Positions 50,327 to 59,874 are shown, numbered from the stretch's first letter. The stretch: DNA of 64,000 nucleotides from Thermoplasmata archaeon (GCA_027306505.1 DAHUZP010000081.1:1-64000); one strand, 5' to 3'. Notes: generated from the sequence alone by a model not told the origin. Numbers and translations: made by a program.

Positions 50327-51495
50327 CGAAGGGCACCTACGACGTCGTCCTCCTGCCGGGCGACGGGACCGGTCCCGAGGTCGTACGGGAGGGTCGCAAG
50401 GTCCTGGAGACGCTCCTGGAGAACGGCGGACCCCGCCTCGTCCTTAGCGAGGTGCAGGGGGGAGCCCAGTACTACCAGAAGCACGGGAGCGAGTGGGAGC
50501 CCGGCGGGCGGGAGCGGGCGGTCAAGGCGGACGCGATCCTGCTCGGGGCGGTCGGTTGGCCGGGCGTCAGCCTGCCGGACGGGAACATCGCTGGGCACGG
50601 CCTGGTCCTGGGCATGCGCTTCGGGTTGGACCTCTACTCGAACGTCCGTCCCTGCAAGCTCTACCCCGGGGTCAAGCACCGGATCGGCAAGGAGTTCAAG
50701 CAGGTCTGGCGACCCGAGGACGTCGACATCACCTTCTTCCGGGAGAACACGGAGGGCCTCTACGCTCCGGCCCACGGGGAGCTCACCCGGGGTGGAACGA
50801 CCGAGGTCGTCCTGGACACCCGCATCATCACCCAGAAGGGCTCGGAGCGGATCATCCGCCGCGCCTTCGAGAAGGCGCGGGCGAGCCCGCGTGGCGCCCC
50901 CGAGGACGGGGCCCGGCGGGTCACCTGCGTCGACAAGTCGAACGTCCTCAAGGGCTGCCAGTTCTTCCGGGCGACCTTCGACCGGATCGGGAAAGAGGAG
51001 TTCCCCGAGATCGAGCGCGACTACGCCTACGTGGACGCCTTCACCCAGTGGCTCATCCGCCAGCCCGAGCACTACCACGTGGTCGTGACCACGAACATGA
51101 TGGGGGACATCGTGACGGACCTCGCTTCCTCCCTGCAGGGCGGCATGGGGTTCGCGGCCGGCGGCAACGTGGGGGACGAGCACGCCATGTTCGAGCCTGT
51201 ACACGGCTCCGCGCCGAAGTATGCGGGGAAGAACCAGGTGAACCCCTTCGCCACCTTCGAAGCGGTCGCCATGATGCTGGAATGGCTCGGCGATCGCTAC
51301 CACGACCCGTCGCTGCTCGAGATGCGCGCTCGCCTCCACACGGCGATGGCCTCGGTCCTTCTCGCGGGGAGCGCCCGGACCTACGACCAGGGCGGCACGG
51401 CGACCACCCGGGACGCCGGGGACCGGGTCGTCGAGGCGATCCGCAGCGAGAAGCGCCCTTCGGGAAGCCCCGGGGCGAGGCCGGTGGCCGCGTGA
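50323..51495 (+). CDS. Isopropylmalate/homoisocitrate dehydrogenase-family enzyme
   Basis: A 390-residue beta-decarboxylating dehydrogenase that oxidises and decarboxylates the rearranged 2-hydroxyacid with NAD(P). It shows L-P-G-D-G-T-G-P-E-V-V, the R-x-x-E region F-F-R-E-N-T-E-G-L-Y, D-I-V-T-D-L-A-S-S-L for metal binding and E-P-V-H-G-S-A-P-K-Y-A-G-K. It has an R-E-N-T-E-G form, common to IDH, homoisocitrate DH and archaeal LeuB. GTG start overlaps leuD and the stop overlaps the thiolase gene (GTGA). Confidence 0.88.
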   Translation: MTKGTYDVVLLPGDGTGPEVVREGRKVLETLLENGGPRLVLSEVQGGAQYYQKHGSEWEPGGRERAVKADAILLGAVGWPGVSLPDGNIAGHGLVLGMRFGLDLYSNVRPCKLYPGVKHRIGKEFKQVWRPEDVDITFFRENTEGLYAPAHGELTRGGTTEVVLDTRIITQKGSERIIRRAFEKARASPRGAPEDGARRVTCVDKSNVLKGCQFFRATFDRIGKEEFPEIERDYAYVDAFTQWLIRQPEHYHVVVTTNMMGDIVTDLASSLQGGMGFAAGGNVGDEHAMFEPVHGSAPKYAGKNQVNPFATFEAVAMMLEWLGDRYHDPSLLEMRARLHTAMASVLLAGSARTYDQGGTATTRDAGDRVVEAIRSEKRPSGSPGARPVAA

Positions 51496-52673
51496 GCGCC
51501 CTGCGGCGCGTCGCGCTCGTCGCGGGGGGGCTCTCGACCTTCGGCGTTCGCGCGGCGACCTGGAGCGAGCTCGTCCAGGAGGCGGGCGCCGCCGCGTTCC
51601 GCGACATCCGCAACTTCTCTTCGAAGGACGTGGACAGCCTGTTCGTGGGGGCGGCCCAGCCCGAGCGGCTCGCCTTCCAGTCCCACGTGGCTCCGCTCGC
51701 GGCGGAGCTCCTGGGCTTCGAGCCCTGGAAGATCCTGCAGCGGACCGAGCTCGCCTGCGCGAGCGGCCAGTCCGCGATCCGCAGCGCCTACGCGGCGATC
51801 GCGTCAGGCCTCTCCGACGTGGCGGCGGTAGTGGGGGTCGAGAAGATGAACCTCCCTTCCATGGCGGAAGCGAACACGTCCATGGCGAACGTCCTCGACC
51901 GGACGTGGGACGGGGTCCACGGCGCGACCGCCCCTCCCTTCTTTGCGATGTGCGCCCAGCGGCACATGCTCGAGTACGGGACCACCTCGGAGCAGATGGC
52001 CGCGGTATCGGAGAAGAACCACCGCTTCGCGAACACCAACCCGACCGCGCAGTTCTACTCGAAGCAGTTCACCCGGGAGAAGCTGCTGAAGCTCCCCATG
52101 GTCGCCCCCCCGCTCCGCCTGGGCGACTGCTCGTCGATGACGGACGGCGCCGCCGGGGTCCTCCTCGTCGCCGAGGAGCTCGCCCGGAAGTACACCGACA
52201 CCCCCGTGTGGGTCCGGGGCTCAGGGCAGCACAGCCACTTCCACAACCTCTCCGGGGCGGGCTCGCTCTCCACCTGGCCGGGGCTCCGTGCCGCGGCCCA
52301 GGAGGCGTTCCGCAGCGCGAGGGCGGGACCCAAGGACATCGACATCGCCGAGGTCCACGACTGCTTCACCATCTCCGAGATCATCGAGTACGAGGACATC
52401 GGGTTCTGTGCCAAGGGCGAGGGGGGCCGCTTCGCTCTGGACGGCTCGAGCGACCTGGGCGGCAAGGTCGTGGTGAACCCCCGGGGCGGTCTCCTCGGCT
52501 GCGGCCACCCCCTGGGAGCGACGGGCGTCGCGCAGGCGGTGGAGGTGCTCCAGCAGCTCCAGGCGAGGGCTCCTGCGGCCCGCCAGGTCCAGGGCGCGGA
52601 GACCGCGCTGGTCCACAACCTCTCCGGGAGCGCGAACGTCCACTCGCTCATGATCTACGGCCGGGAGAACTGA
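51492..52673 (+). CDS. SCP2-type thiolase with intact active site
   Basis: A 393-residue archaeal thiolase. The nucleophile Cys89 is present (L-A-C-A-S-G-Q-S-A), as are E-V-H-D-C-F-T (near 287) and His339 in G-C-G-H-P-L-G-A-T-G, so it should be catalytically active. It belongs to the same subfamily as the damaged copy at 10375-11544. It is the fifth gene of the overlapping cassette and is followed by its own DUF35 gene, the usual partner. It might perform the acetoacetyl-CoA reaction for the mevalonate route, or cleave a longer 3-ketoacyl-CoA in a branched-acid pathway. GTG start, 4-nt overlap. Confidence 0.9.
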   Translation: MSALRRVALVAGGLSTFGVRAATWSELVQEAGAAAFRDIRNFSSKDVDSLFVGAAQPERLAFQSHVAPLAAELLGFEPWKILQRTELACASGQSAIRSAYAAIASGLSDVAAVVGVEKMNLPSMAEANTSMANVLDRTWDGVHGATAPPFFAMCAQRHMLEYGTTSEQMAAVSEKNHRFANTNPTAQFYSKQFTREKLLKLPMVAPPLRLGDCSSMTDGAAGVLLVAEELARKYTDTPVWVRGSGQHSHFHNLSGAGSLSTWPGLRAAAQEAFRSARAGPKDIDIAEVHDCFTISEIIEYEDIGFCAKGEGGRFALDGSSDLGGKVVVNPRGGLLGCGHPLGATGVAQAVEVLQQLQARAPAARQVQGAETALVHNLSGSANVHSLMIYGREN

Positions 52674-52705
52674 GCCACGCTCGCGCGCGTTGAGGAGAGA
52701 GGAAG

Positions 52706-53278
52706 ATGGTCGCCTTGAGCGAATCGGGAGGGAACGCAGCGCCCGCGTCGTCCACGGTCGGTGGTCCGTCCAAGCCCAGGGCGGAGGCCCTCTCGGCGGA
52801 GAAGCCCCCCCGACGCAACGACCCCGTGCCGGACCCCCTGCCCTACCTCCTCGACTTCTATCCCCAGGAGGACCCCAAGTACACCCGCATCGCTCCGTTC
52901 TTCGACGCGCTGCGCAAGGGCTCGTTCACCACGACCCGGTGCGAGGAGGACGGTACCCTCTCCTGGCCCCCCCGGGTGACGTGTCCCGTCTGCCGGGGCG
53001 ACAGGCTCGCCTGGACGGAACTTCCCCGCAGGGGGCGCCTCTACGCCTTCAGCGCGGTCCTGGGCGGGGCCCCGCTGGGGATGGAGCAGGACGTCCCCTT
53101 CGTCGTGGGGCTCATCGACCTCGAGGGCGTCCCCCTTCGGATCTTCTCCCGCATCGCGCACACCCGCTACGAGGATTGCCATATCGGCTCGGAGGTGGAG
53201 CTCGAGACCTTCCCCCTCCCTGACGGCCGGGTCTTCTTCCGCTTCCGTCCCGCGGGGGCCTCCTCTCCGAAGGCCTGA
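52706..53278 (+). CDS. DUF35 OB-fold/zinc-ribbon protein (second copy)
   Basis: A 190-residue DUF35 protein 32 nt after the thiolase gene. An N-terminal extension of about 50 residues precedes the family helix (Y-T-R-I-A-P-F-F-D-A-L-R-K-G-S-F). The zinc ribbon keeps C-P-V-C, but the first pair reads T-R-C-E-E-D-G with only one Cys, so metal binding may be altered. The OB fold follows with G-R-L-Y-A-F-S-A-V-L-G-G-A-P. It probably docks acyl-CoA to the adjacent thiolase. A GAGGAAG site precedes the ATG. Confidence 0.85.
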   Translation: MVALSESGGNAAPASSTVGGPSKPRAEALSAEKPPRRNDPVPDPLPYLLDFYPQEDPKYTRIAPFFDALRKGSFTTTRCEEDGTLSWPPRVTCPVCRGDRLAWTELPRRGRLYAFSAVLGGAPLGMEQDVPFVVGLIDLEGVPLRIFSRIAHTRYEDCHIGSEVELETFPLPDGRVFFRFRPAGASSPKA

Positions 53279-53444
53279 TCGGGCCGCGCCCGCCGAGAGG
53301 AGGCGGGGCCCGCCCTCGAGGGAAGGCCGCATTGCTACGGTGTAGCTTGGGGTCCAACGAACGACCCCCGTCGCAAGACAGCCCTTGAAGAGGGGGTACG
53401 GGGGTCCCTACCCCAAGGCCGAGAGCGGCCGAAGGAACCAGAAC

Positions 53445-54941
53445 ATGAAGACGGCAGCCCGATGGAACCACGGAACACTGTGGACCCTGCTCGGGATCGT
53501 CGCCCTGGGGCTCGTCATGCCCCTTGCGGCGGCGGCCCCTGCGCCGGCGTTCCACCAGCCGAACCCGAACAACCCTCCCCAATCCTGGGCGTGGGGCGCG
53601 ACCTTCGTGAAAGACTACCAGGGCCAGCTCTCGGGCAGCAACTCGAACCCGGGCGGCACCTCGGCCTGGAACCTCTCCTACACGGTCCATGAGTTCCTCA
53701 GCTGGAACACGATCGTGACCCAGACCAACACCTCCAGCACCTCCTTCACCCTCTCCGCTCAACGGGCGATGGCGGCGAGCTTCTTCCTGCAGGCGAACGG
53801 GAACCAGGGCGGCTACTCGCTCTCCCTCAACGTGACCGCGCAGGGCTGGGAGTCGGACCACGGTGACTCCAACTTCACGACGACCGGGAGTGTTCTCCTG
53901 AACGGCACGACCACCGTCGCCGCGCTCGCGGTGGAGAACGCCCAGGGTGCGACCAGCGGGAACCTCACCGCGACCGCCTCCGCCACGCTCTCGGGACCCA
54001 CCTCCGGTAGCTACAACGGCTACGCGAGCGAGGCCTCGGAAGCGCAGGGCTCGCTCGTCTTCACCCCGTCCCTCGGGCTCTTCCCGATGAACCTCTCCTC
54101 GGGCGCCTGGTGGACCTCCAGCGCGAACTACACCGCCCAGGGCAGCTACGCGATCGCCTGCCACTACGGTTACTCGGCCGCGCTCCCGCGCGGCTCCTCC
54201 GGAGGCGGCGCGAACTGCGGGTCGAGCGGCTCCGCCTCGGGCTCGGGACCGATCACCCTCATGGGCGCGGACCACGACATCGACACCGCCCTGCACGGTA
54301 ACTTCCACAAGGTCACGTTGGGCTTCATCGGGGCCTTCGGCTTCGAGCTCGCGGACGGGCTCATCTTCCTCCCGTCCCACGCGGACCTCTACAGCGGCGC
54401 GGCCCCCGGAGGCTCCGTCTCGGGCTCCCCCGCCTCGACGGGGACCCAGATCGGCCTCAACTACGTCGATGTGCAGGCGGGAGCGACCCACGCCCCGGTC
54501 GGTGCGTCCAACCTCCAGTTCGCCCCCCAGGTCGCGACCTCCCTCGGAGGAGTGACCGGGGTCGCGATGGTGGCCCCCGCAGCGACCTCGGCCCCCGCGG
54601 CGCTCAACGCCTACAACGTCCAGGGCCTGCCGGAGTCCACCAGCGGTGCTGAGCAGGCGAACGCCTGCCTGCTCGGCGGCTGCGCAGCTTCGCCCACCTC
54701 CCACTCCGGGCTCATGCTGCTGCTCGGACTGGTGGCGGTCGGTGCGGTGGTGCTCGCGATCGTCGGGGCCGTGATGGTCTCGCGCTCCCGGCGCCCGAAG
54801 ATGCCGGTCGGCGGGTACAGCTCCCACCCGCCCTCCGCCTTCCTGCTCAACCAGACCGTGGCGCCGGCGCCCGGGAACCCCCCGCAGCGCCCGTCCCCCC
54901 GCCCCGCGGGTCAACAGGACCCTCTGGGCCACCTGTACTGA
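53445..54941 (+). CDS. Secreted, C-terminally anchored surface protein
   Basis: A 498-residue protein. ATG 53445 follows a GAAGGAACC site and starts a signal peptide (T-L-W-T-L-L-G-I-V-A-L-G-L-V-M-P-L-A-A-A-A-P). The body is Ser/Thr/Gly/Asn-rich beta-type sequence with many N-x-S/T sequons and no domain I recognise. A membrane helix near residue 430 ends in S-R-S-R-R-P-K, and a Pro-rich cytoplasmic tail ends D-P-L-G-H-L-Y. The sequons and nearby aglB-like gene suggest N-glycosylation. The tail resembles that of the Kelch/PKD protein at 4547-7057. Confidence 0.75.
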   Translation: MKTAARWNHGTLWTLLGIVALGLVMPLAAAAPAPAFHQPNPNNPPQSWAWGATFVKDYQGQLSGSNSNPGGTSAWNLSYTVHEFLSWNTIVTQTNTSSTSFTLSAQRAMAASFFLQANGNQGGYSLSLNVTAQGWESDHGDSNFTTTGSVLLNGTTTVAALAVENAQGATSGNLTATASATLSGPTSGSYNGYASEASEAQGSLVFTPSLGLFPMNLSSGAWWTSSANYTAQGSYAIACHYGYSAALPRGSSGGGANCGSSGSASGSGPITLMGADHDIDTALHGNFHKVTLGFIGAFGFELADGLIFLPSHADLYSGAAPGGSVSGSPASTGTQIGLNYVDVQAGATHAPVGASNLQFAPQVATSLGGVTGVAMVAPAATSAPAALNAYNVQGLPESTSGAEQANACLLGGCAASPTSHSGLMLLLGLVAVGAVVLAIVGAVMVSRSRRPKMPVGGYSSHPPSAFLLNQTVAPAPGNPPQRPSPRPAGQQDPLGHLY

Positions 54942-55241
54942 GGCGGAGAGAGGGACCTACCTCGCCTGACGGGGCCCGGGCACGAAACCGCCCGGGCCCC
55001 GCGAACTTCTTCCGAACGACCTCGACCGGGCCCGAGCGAGAAGGTGGGGCCCCAGTCCCTCCCTCCTTCTCCTTCCCTCCCTCTTCCTCCCCGCTCCTTC
55101 CCTCCTTCGTCCCCTCCTTCCTCCTCCTTCCTTCCCCCCCTTCTCCCTCGTGCGGGGGGGGATCGGACCCCCCCTTCGGGCCTTCTGGACCCGTTCGGCA
55201 CCAGGGTCTTGTATCCGCTGCCAGTGAAGGGCGCGGTGACC
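54942..55241. other. 300-bp spacer with a long polypyrimidine tract
   Basis: From about 55054 to 55150 the plus strand is nearly all C and T (repeats of TCCCTCCTT-like units). The rest is GC-rich. A weak AT patch (TCTTGTATCC, 55207-55216) is the only promoter candidate for the protease gene. No RNA gene was recognised. Confidence 0.6.
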
Positions 55242-58200
55242 ATGCCGACCCTTTCCCGAGCCCCTGAGGGGCCCAGACCGGAGAGCACGCCTTCCCCCGA
55301 CCTCGCGACCCGACCCGGCCGTCGTCCCTCGATGCGCGTCGCGCTCATCGGGCTGGTCCTCCTTCTGCTCGCTCTCCCCTCGCCTTTCGTCGCGGGCGGG
55401 ATCTCCTCGGTCTCCCATCCCGCGCCACCGACCGCTCCGACGGAGTTCCAGGCGATGGCGCCCCTCGCCGCGGGGCTCACGGGGACCTACGGCATGCAGG
55501 TCGGCGGACCCCTCGCCCCGTCCACGATGGTCTCGGGGGGGCTCAGCTTCAACGGCACGGACGTCGCGGGTCAGCAGTCACTTCTGAACGCCCTCTACAC
55601 CCCTGGCAGCCCCGAGTACCACCACTTCCTCGTGGGAGACCAGTTCAACCTGCAGTTCGCGCCCAACGCGGCGCTCCAAGCCTCGCTCCTCAGCTACCTC
55701 ACGGCGCATCACCTAGCGGTGACCCAGACCAGCGTCTACCTCTGGAACCTGGTGGGCACCGCTCAGGACATGGGCTCCGCCTTCGGGACCACCTACGTCT
55801 CGGGGGAGCTCCACGGCCACGCGGGCTACGCCCCGACGGGCCCTCTCCTGCTACCGAAGGAGTTCCAGGGCTTCGCCTCGGTCTCCGGAGGGTTCCAGAC
55901 GGTGGACCCCCCCGTTCCCCGGGGCCTGCTGCAGGTCCCCTACCTCACCGTGCCGGGCTTCCACGCGGTGCACGAGGCGAACCCGCTCGCGACGCTCAGC
56001 ATCAACATCACCAGCCCCTACATCATCCAGTACCAGAAGGGCAACAACGCGATCGCCTTCCCTCCCACCAACCTCAACACGACCTGGACCGTGACCATCT
56101 CCGGCGGCACCGCTCCGTACTCGGTGAGCTGGCACTGGTGGGACGGGACGGTCCAGCGCTCCCAGACCAGCGGGAGCAGCATCTCCAACTTCCACACCTA
56201 CTACGAACCCGGGCAGGCGGACTACTGCGACGTGGTCGTCTGCGGGAACGTGACGGTCTTCGTCAACGACAGCGCTTCGGGGAGCGCCTCCTACAACGTG
56301 GGGCTCGTCCCCGGAGTCTCCCCCCACACGCTCGAGCTCTACTACGACATCTCGACGCTCCTTCGCCACGGCGACTCGGGCCAGGGGACCAAGGTCGGGC
56401 TCGACGAGATGTGCGACCCCTCCTACTCGAGCTCCACCTACCTCAGCGACCTCACCACCTACTCCACCGACATGGGGCTCCCGGCTCCGTCCCTCCAGCT
56501 CATCGGGACGGGGGCGTCCACCTGCACCGGCGGCTCCAGCGGCTGGTCCGGCGAGACCCTGCTCGACATGGAGGCGGTCCACGCCTCGGCGCCGAACGCG
56601 ACCATCGTCGCGGACCTCGCCGACGCCTCGATCACGGAAGGGGACTGCAAGTGGAACACCCTGTCGAACGGGGTCTACCTAGCTTCCAACAGCTGGGGCT
56701 CGACCGTCGCCACCACCTGCTGGGCGACCGCCCTCAGCCAGGGGCAGAGTTACCAGACCGCGAGCGGGGACTGCGGGGCCTTCACCTCCGGCACCCGTGA
56801 CGAGCCCGCGGACTTCGCGCAGGGCGTCGGCGTAGGGGGGACCGATGTCTACCCCGAGCCCGCCGGGACGTTCCTGAGGGAGTTCGCCTGGAACGGCACG
56901 TTCCAACCCTCCTGCTCGAACAACGAGGGATCGACCGGGGGATACTCCTCCGTCGCCGCCCCCTGGTACCAGACCGGGATGACCGGGTTCAGCGGCACGA
57001 AGCGCGGCGTCCCGGACGTCGCCGCGATCGGCGGCACCTGGTTCTGGATGATCTACTCCGGTGGGGTCTCCCTCTCCGCCGGGACCTCGCTTGCCTGCCC
57101 GGCCTACACGGCGATGCTGGACCTGATGTGGCAGTACAACAGCAGCACGCCCGCCCCGCAGGGGATGGCGAACTACGACCTCTACGCCATCGCGAAGAGC
57201 ACCGACTACGGCTCCGCGATGCACGACATCGTCGTGGGGAACAACATCCACGGCACCTCGCCCCCCGGGAGCGGCTACACCACCACCGTGGGCTGGGACC
57301 CCGTGACCGGCCTCGGCAGCCCCGACGTGGGGAAGCTCGCCATGTACCTCGCCGCCCAGAACGGGAACCCCAGCGCCTTCGGCGCCGTGACCGCGGTCCT
57401 CGCCTCGAACGTGAGCTACGGGGCGACCTCGCTCGCCGTGGCCTTCGGGGCCGACGTGACCGGCGGCACCTCCCCGCTCACCGGCTACTCCTACGCCTGG
57501 ACCTTCGGGGACGGGGGGACGGCCTCCACCCTGGACCCCTGGACCTCCCACGCCTACACCACCCCTGGGACCTACTGGGCCTCGGTCAAGGTGACCCAGG
57601 GCGCGAACAGCGGCACCTCCAACGGCGTGATGATCAAGGTCATCTCCCTCACGAGCGGGAGCGGCGGGGGCGGCAACCCGAGCGTCTCCTCCCCGGTCCC
57701 CTCGCGCTCGAGCACGGACGTGGGCCAGGCCGCGGTCACCTTCTCGACCACCGCGTCCGGCGGCACCGGCACCTACAGCGCCTTCGCCTGGACGGTCAGC
57801 CCCGCCTCCGCGGGCCTCTCGTGCACGGCGAGCACGGCCGCCTCCTCCACCTCTTGCACGGCCACCGCGGCGGGCGCCTTCACGGTCTCGGTCACCGTGA
57901 CCGACAGCGCGGGGCACACCTCCTCCGCCGCGACCTCCGCGTCGTTCCCGGTCTACCCCACCCCCTCGGTCTCCCCGCCCAGCCCCTCGTCGACCTCGCT
58001 CACGCTCGGGCAGACCGTGACCTTCACCTCCACGGCGGGACGGACGGGCTCCGGAGGCGACACCTACGCGTGGACCACGAGCCCTGCGACCGGGGCCGGC
58101 TGCACCAGCTCCACCACGCTGACCTACTCGTGCACGCCCACCGCGACGGGGACCTACACCGCGACCATCACGGTGACCGACTCCAACTCCGGCACGGGGT

Positions 58201-59657
58201 CCAACACCTCGAGCGGCGTCACGGTCTCGGGCGGCTCGGGCGGGAACCCGTCGGTCACGGCCCCGACCGCGACCCCGGCCTCCATCGACGCGGGGCAGGC
58301 GGTCACCTTCAAGGCCACCCCCTCGGGGGGCTCGGGGACCTACACCTCCTTCGCCTGGACCGTGAGCCCTTCGGGCGGGCTCGGCTGCACCGCGACGACC
58401 AGCACGGGCTCCACCCCCTGCACGTCCTCGAGCGCAGGCACCTACGCCGTCTCGGTCACCGTGACGGACAGCGCGGGCCACACCTCCTCCGCCGCGAGCT
58501 CCTCCTTCGTGGTCTCGCCGGACCCCTCGGTCACCTCCCCGACGCCCTCCTCCTCACCGGGGACCGTGGGCACGTCCGTCAGCTTCACGACGACGCTCTC
58601 GAACCCCGGCTCGGGCGGCGACAGCTACACCTGGGCCGCCTCGCTGACGGGGCTAGGCTGCACCTCTGCCAGCGCGCTCTCGATCGGCTGCACCCCCTCG
58701 GCCGCCGGGACCTACGTGGTCACGGTCGTCGTGAAGGACTCGAACGGCGGGACCGGCACGGCGAGCTCCGCCTCGTTCACGGTGAGCTCCTCCTCGGGAG
58801 GCAACCCGCTCACCGCTAGCGCGGCCGGCACGCCCACCTCGGGCAACGCGCCTCTCCTGGTCGCCTTCACGGGCGCGGGCAGCGGAGGGACGCCCGGGTA
58901 CACCTACTCGTGGAACTTCGGGGACGGGTCGGCCTCCTCGGCCGTGCAGGACCCTTCGCACACCTACACCTCGGCGGGCTCCTACTCGGCGGTCCTCACG
59001 GTCACCGACTCGGCCGCCCACACGGCGACCTCCTCGGTCGGGATCACCGTCTCGACAGCTCCGCCGGGAAGCCTCATCGTGAACGCCCAGGCAACCCCGA
59101 ACCCGGCGAGCGTCGGAGCGACCATCACCTTCACCGCGCTGGTCTCCGGCGGCACCCCGCCCCTCACCTACGTCTGGGTCTTCGGTGACGGAGCGAAGAG
59201 CACCACCCCGAACGCGACGCACGCCTTCCAGACGGCGGGAACCTACCCGGTCTCGGTCTTCGTGAACGACAGCGCGGGACGCTCGAAGCAGGTCACCCTC
59301 GCGCTCTCGGTCCAAGGCGGCGGTGGCGGCGGGAGTGGGAGCGGCTCCGGGGGGCTATCCTCGATGGTGGGGCCCCTCCCGCTCTGGGCGCTCTTGCTCG
59401 TCGTGGTCCTGGTCGTCGCGGCCGTCGCCGCGATCCTCCTCACCCGACGGCGTCGCCCGATGGAGAGAGCCCCGGAGGCGTGGGGACCGACGGGAGCGGA
59501 GGTCGCTGCGGCCCCCGCCCCAGCGCCCGTGCCCCCTCCGACGCCCGTCCTGCCCCCGACACCACCCCCTCCCCCCGCCGTCGGACCGACCGCTCCCCCC
59601 GACCGACCGGTCGACGAGATCGCCCCCGACCCGTTCGGGGGGAGAGGGCAGAGGTAG
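55242..59657 (+). CDS. Sedolisin (S53) family protease with PKD-domain array
   Basis: A 1471-residue secreted acid protease, membrane-anchored at its C-terminus. A signal-like helix lies near 31-52, followed by a pro-kumamolisin activation domain (about 65-235). A PKD-like insert (about 245-360) precedes the S53 catalytic domain (about 365-700). Catalytic Glu438 and Asp442 (G-E-T-L-L-D), oxyanion Asp510 (S-G-D-C-G) and Ser616 (G-T-S-L-A-C-P) are all present, with the calcium-site Asp686 in G-W-D-P-V-T-G-L-G. Seven Ig/PKD-type domains follow (about 715-1355; three with W-x-F-G-D-G), then a membrane helix (about 1376-1400) and a Pro-rich tail. ATG 55242 is preferred; 55332 is possible. Confidence 0.9.
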   Translation: MPTLSRAPEGPRPESTPSPDLATRPGRRPSMRVALIGLVLLLLALPSPFVAGGISSVSHPAPPTAPTEFQAMAPLAAGLTGTYGMQVGGPLAPSTMVSGGLSFNGTDVAGQQSLLNALYTPGSPEYHHFLVGDQFNLQFAPNAALQASLLSYLTAHHLAVTQTSVYLWNLVGTAQDMGSAFGTTYVSGELHGHAGYAPTGPLLLPKEFQGFASVSGGFQTVDPPVPRGLLQVPYLTVPGFHAVHEANPLATLSINITSPYIIQYQKGNNAIAFPPTNLNTTWTVTISGGTAPYSVSWHWWDGTVQRSQTSGSSISNFHTYYEPGQADYCDVVVCGNVTVFVNDSASGSASYNVGLVPGVSPHTLELYYDISTLLRHGDSGQGTKVGLDEMCDPSYSSSTYLSDLTTYSTDMGLPAPSLQLIGTGASTCTGGSSGWSGETLLDMEAVHASAPNATIVADLADASITEGDCKWNTLSNGVYLASNSWGSTVATTCWATALSQGQSYQTASGDCGAFTSGTRDEPADFAQGVGVGGTDVYPEPAGTFLREFAWNGTFQPSCSNNEGSTGGYSSVAAPWYQTGMTGFSGTKRGVPDVAAIGGTWFWMIYSGGVSLSAGTSLACPAYTAMLDLMWQYNSSTPAPQGMANYDLYAIAKSTDYGSAMHDIVVGNNIHGTSPPGSGYTTTVGWDPVTGLGSPDVGKLAMYLAAQNGNPSAFGAVTAVLASNVSYGATSLAVAFGADVTGGTSPLTGYSYAWTFGDGGTASTLDPWTSHAYTTPGTYWASVKVTQGANSGTSNGVMIKVISLTSGSGGGGNPSVSSPVPSRSSTDVGQAAVTFSTTASGGTGTYSAFAWTVSPASAGLSCTASTAASSTSCTATAAGAFTVSVTVTDSAGHTSSAATSASFPVYPTPSVSPPSPSSTSLTLGQTVTFTSTAGRTGSGGDTYAWTTSPATGAGCTSSTTLTYSCTPTATGTYTATITVTDSNSGTGSNTSSGVTVSGGSGGNPSVTAPTATPASIDAGQAVTFKATPSGGSGTYTSFAWTVSPSGGLGCTATTSTGSTPCTSSSAGTYAVSVTVTDSAGHTSSAASSSFVVSPDPSVTSPTPSSSPGTVGTSVSFTTTLSNPGSGGDSYTWAASLTGLGCTSASALSIGCTPSAAGTYVVTVVVKDSNGGTGTASSASFTVSSSSGGNPLTASAAGTPTSGNAPLLVAFTGAGSGGTPGYTYSWNFGDGSASSAVQDPSHTYTSAGSYSAVLTVTDSAAHTATSSVGITVSTAPPGSLIVNAQATPNPASVGATITFTALVSGGTPPLTYVWVFGDGAKSTTPNATHAFQTAGTYPVSVFVNDSAGRSKQVTLALSVQGGGGGGSGSGSGGLSSMVGPLPLWALLLVVVLVVAAVAAILLTRRRRPMERAPEAWGPTGAEVAAAPAPAPVPPPTPVLPPTPPPPPAVGPTAPPDRPVDEIAPDPFGGRGQR

Positions 59658-59864
59658 GTCGTCTCCCGGGCCCCCCCACGTGGGGCCTGCCGCTGGGAAG
59701 GCGCCGGACCTCCGAGAACCCCCACCGACCTACCCCTCAGGTAGAGGGGGTCTTCGACCGGCCTTGCAGGAGCGGACAGGCTCGCCCCCTCCCGGCTCGT
59801 CCCCCTCCTTCCTCCGAGCCCGAAGGGGGTGGTACACGGTTCTCTACCGAAAACCGCCTCCAAA

Positions 59865-59874
59865 GTTTATATAG
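59865..59874 (+). promoter_or_regulatory. TATA box of the aglB-like gene
   Basis: GTTTATATAG lies 49-58 nt before the ATG at 59923, in the most AT-rich stretch of the 265-bp gap after the protease gene. Confidence 0.6.

Noticed and set aside
56679-58481. 600-codon minus-strand frame inside the protease gene
   Set aside because: Arg/Gly/Ala-rich antisense shadow of the PKD region with no domain.
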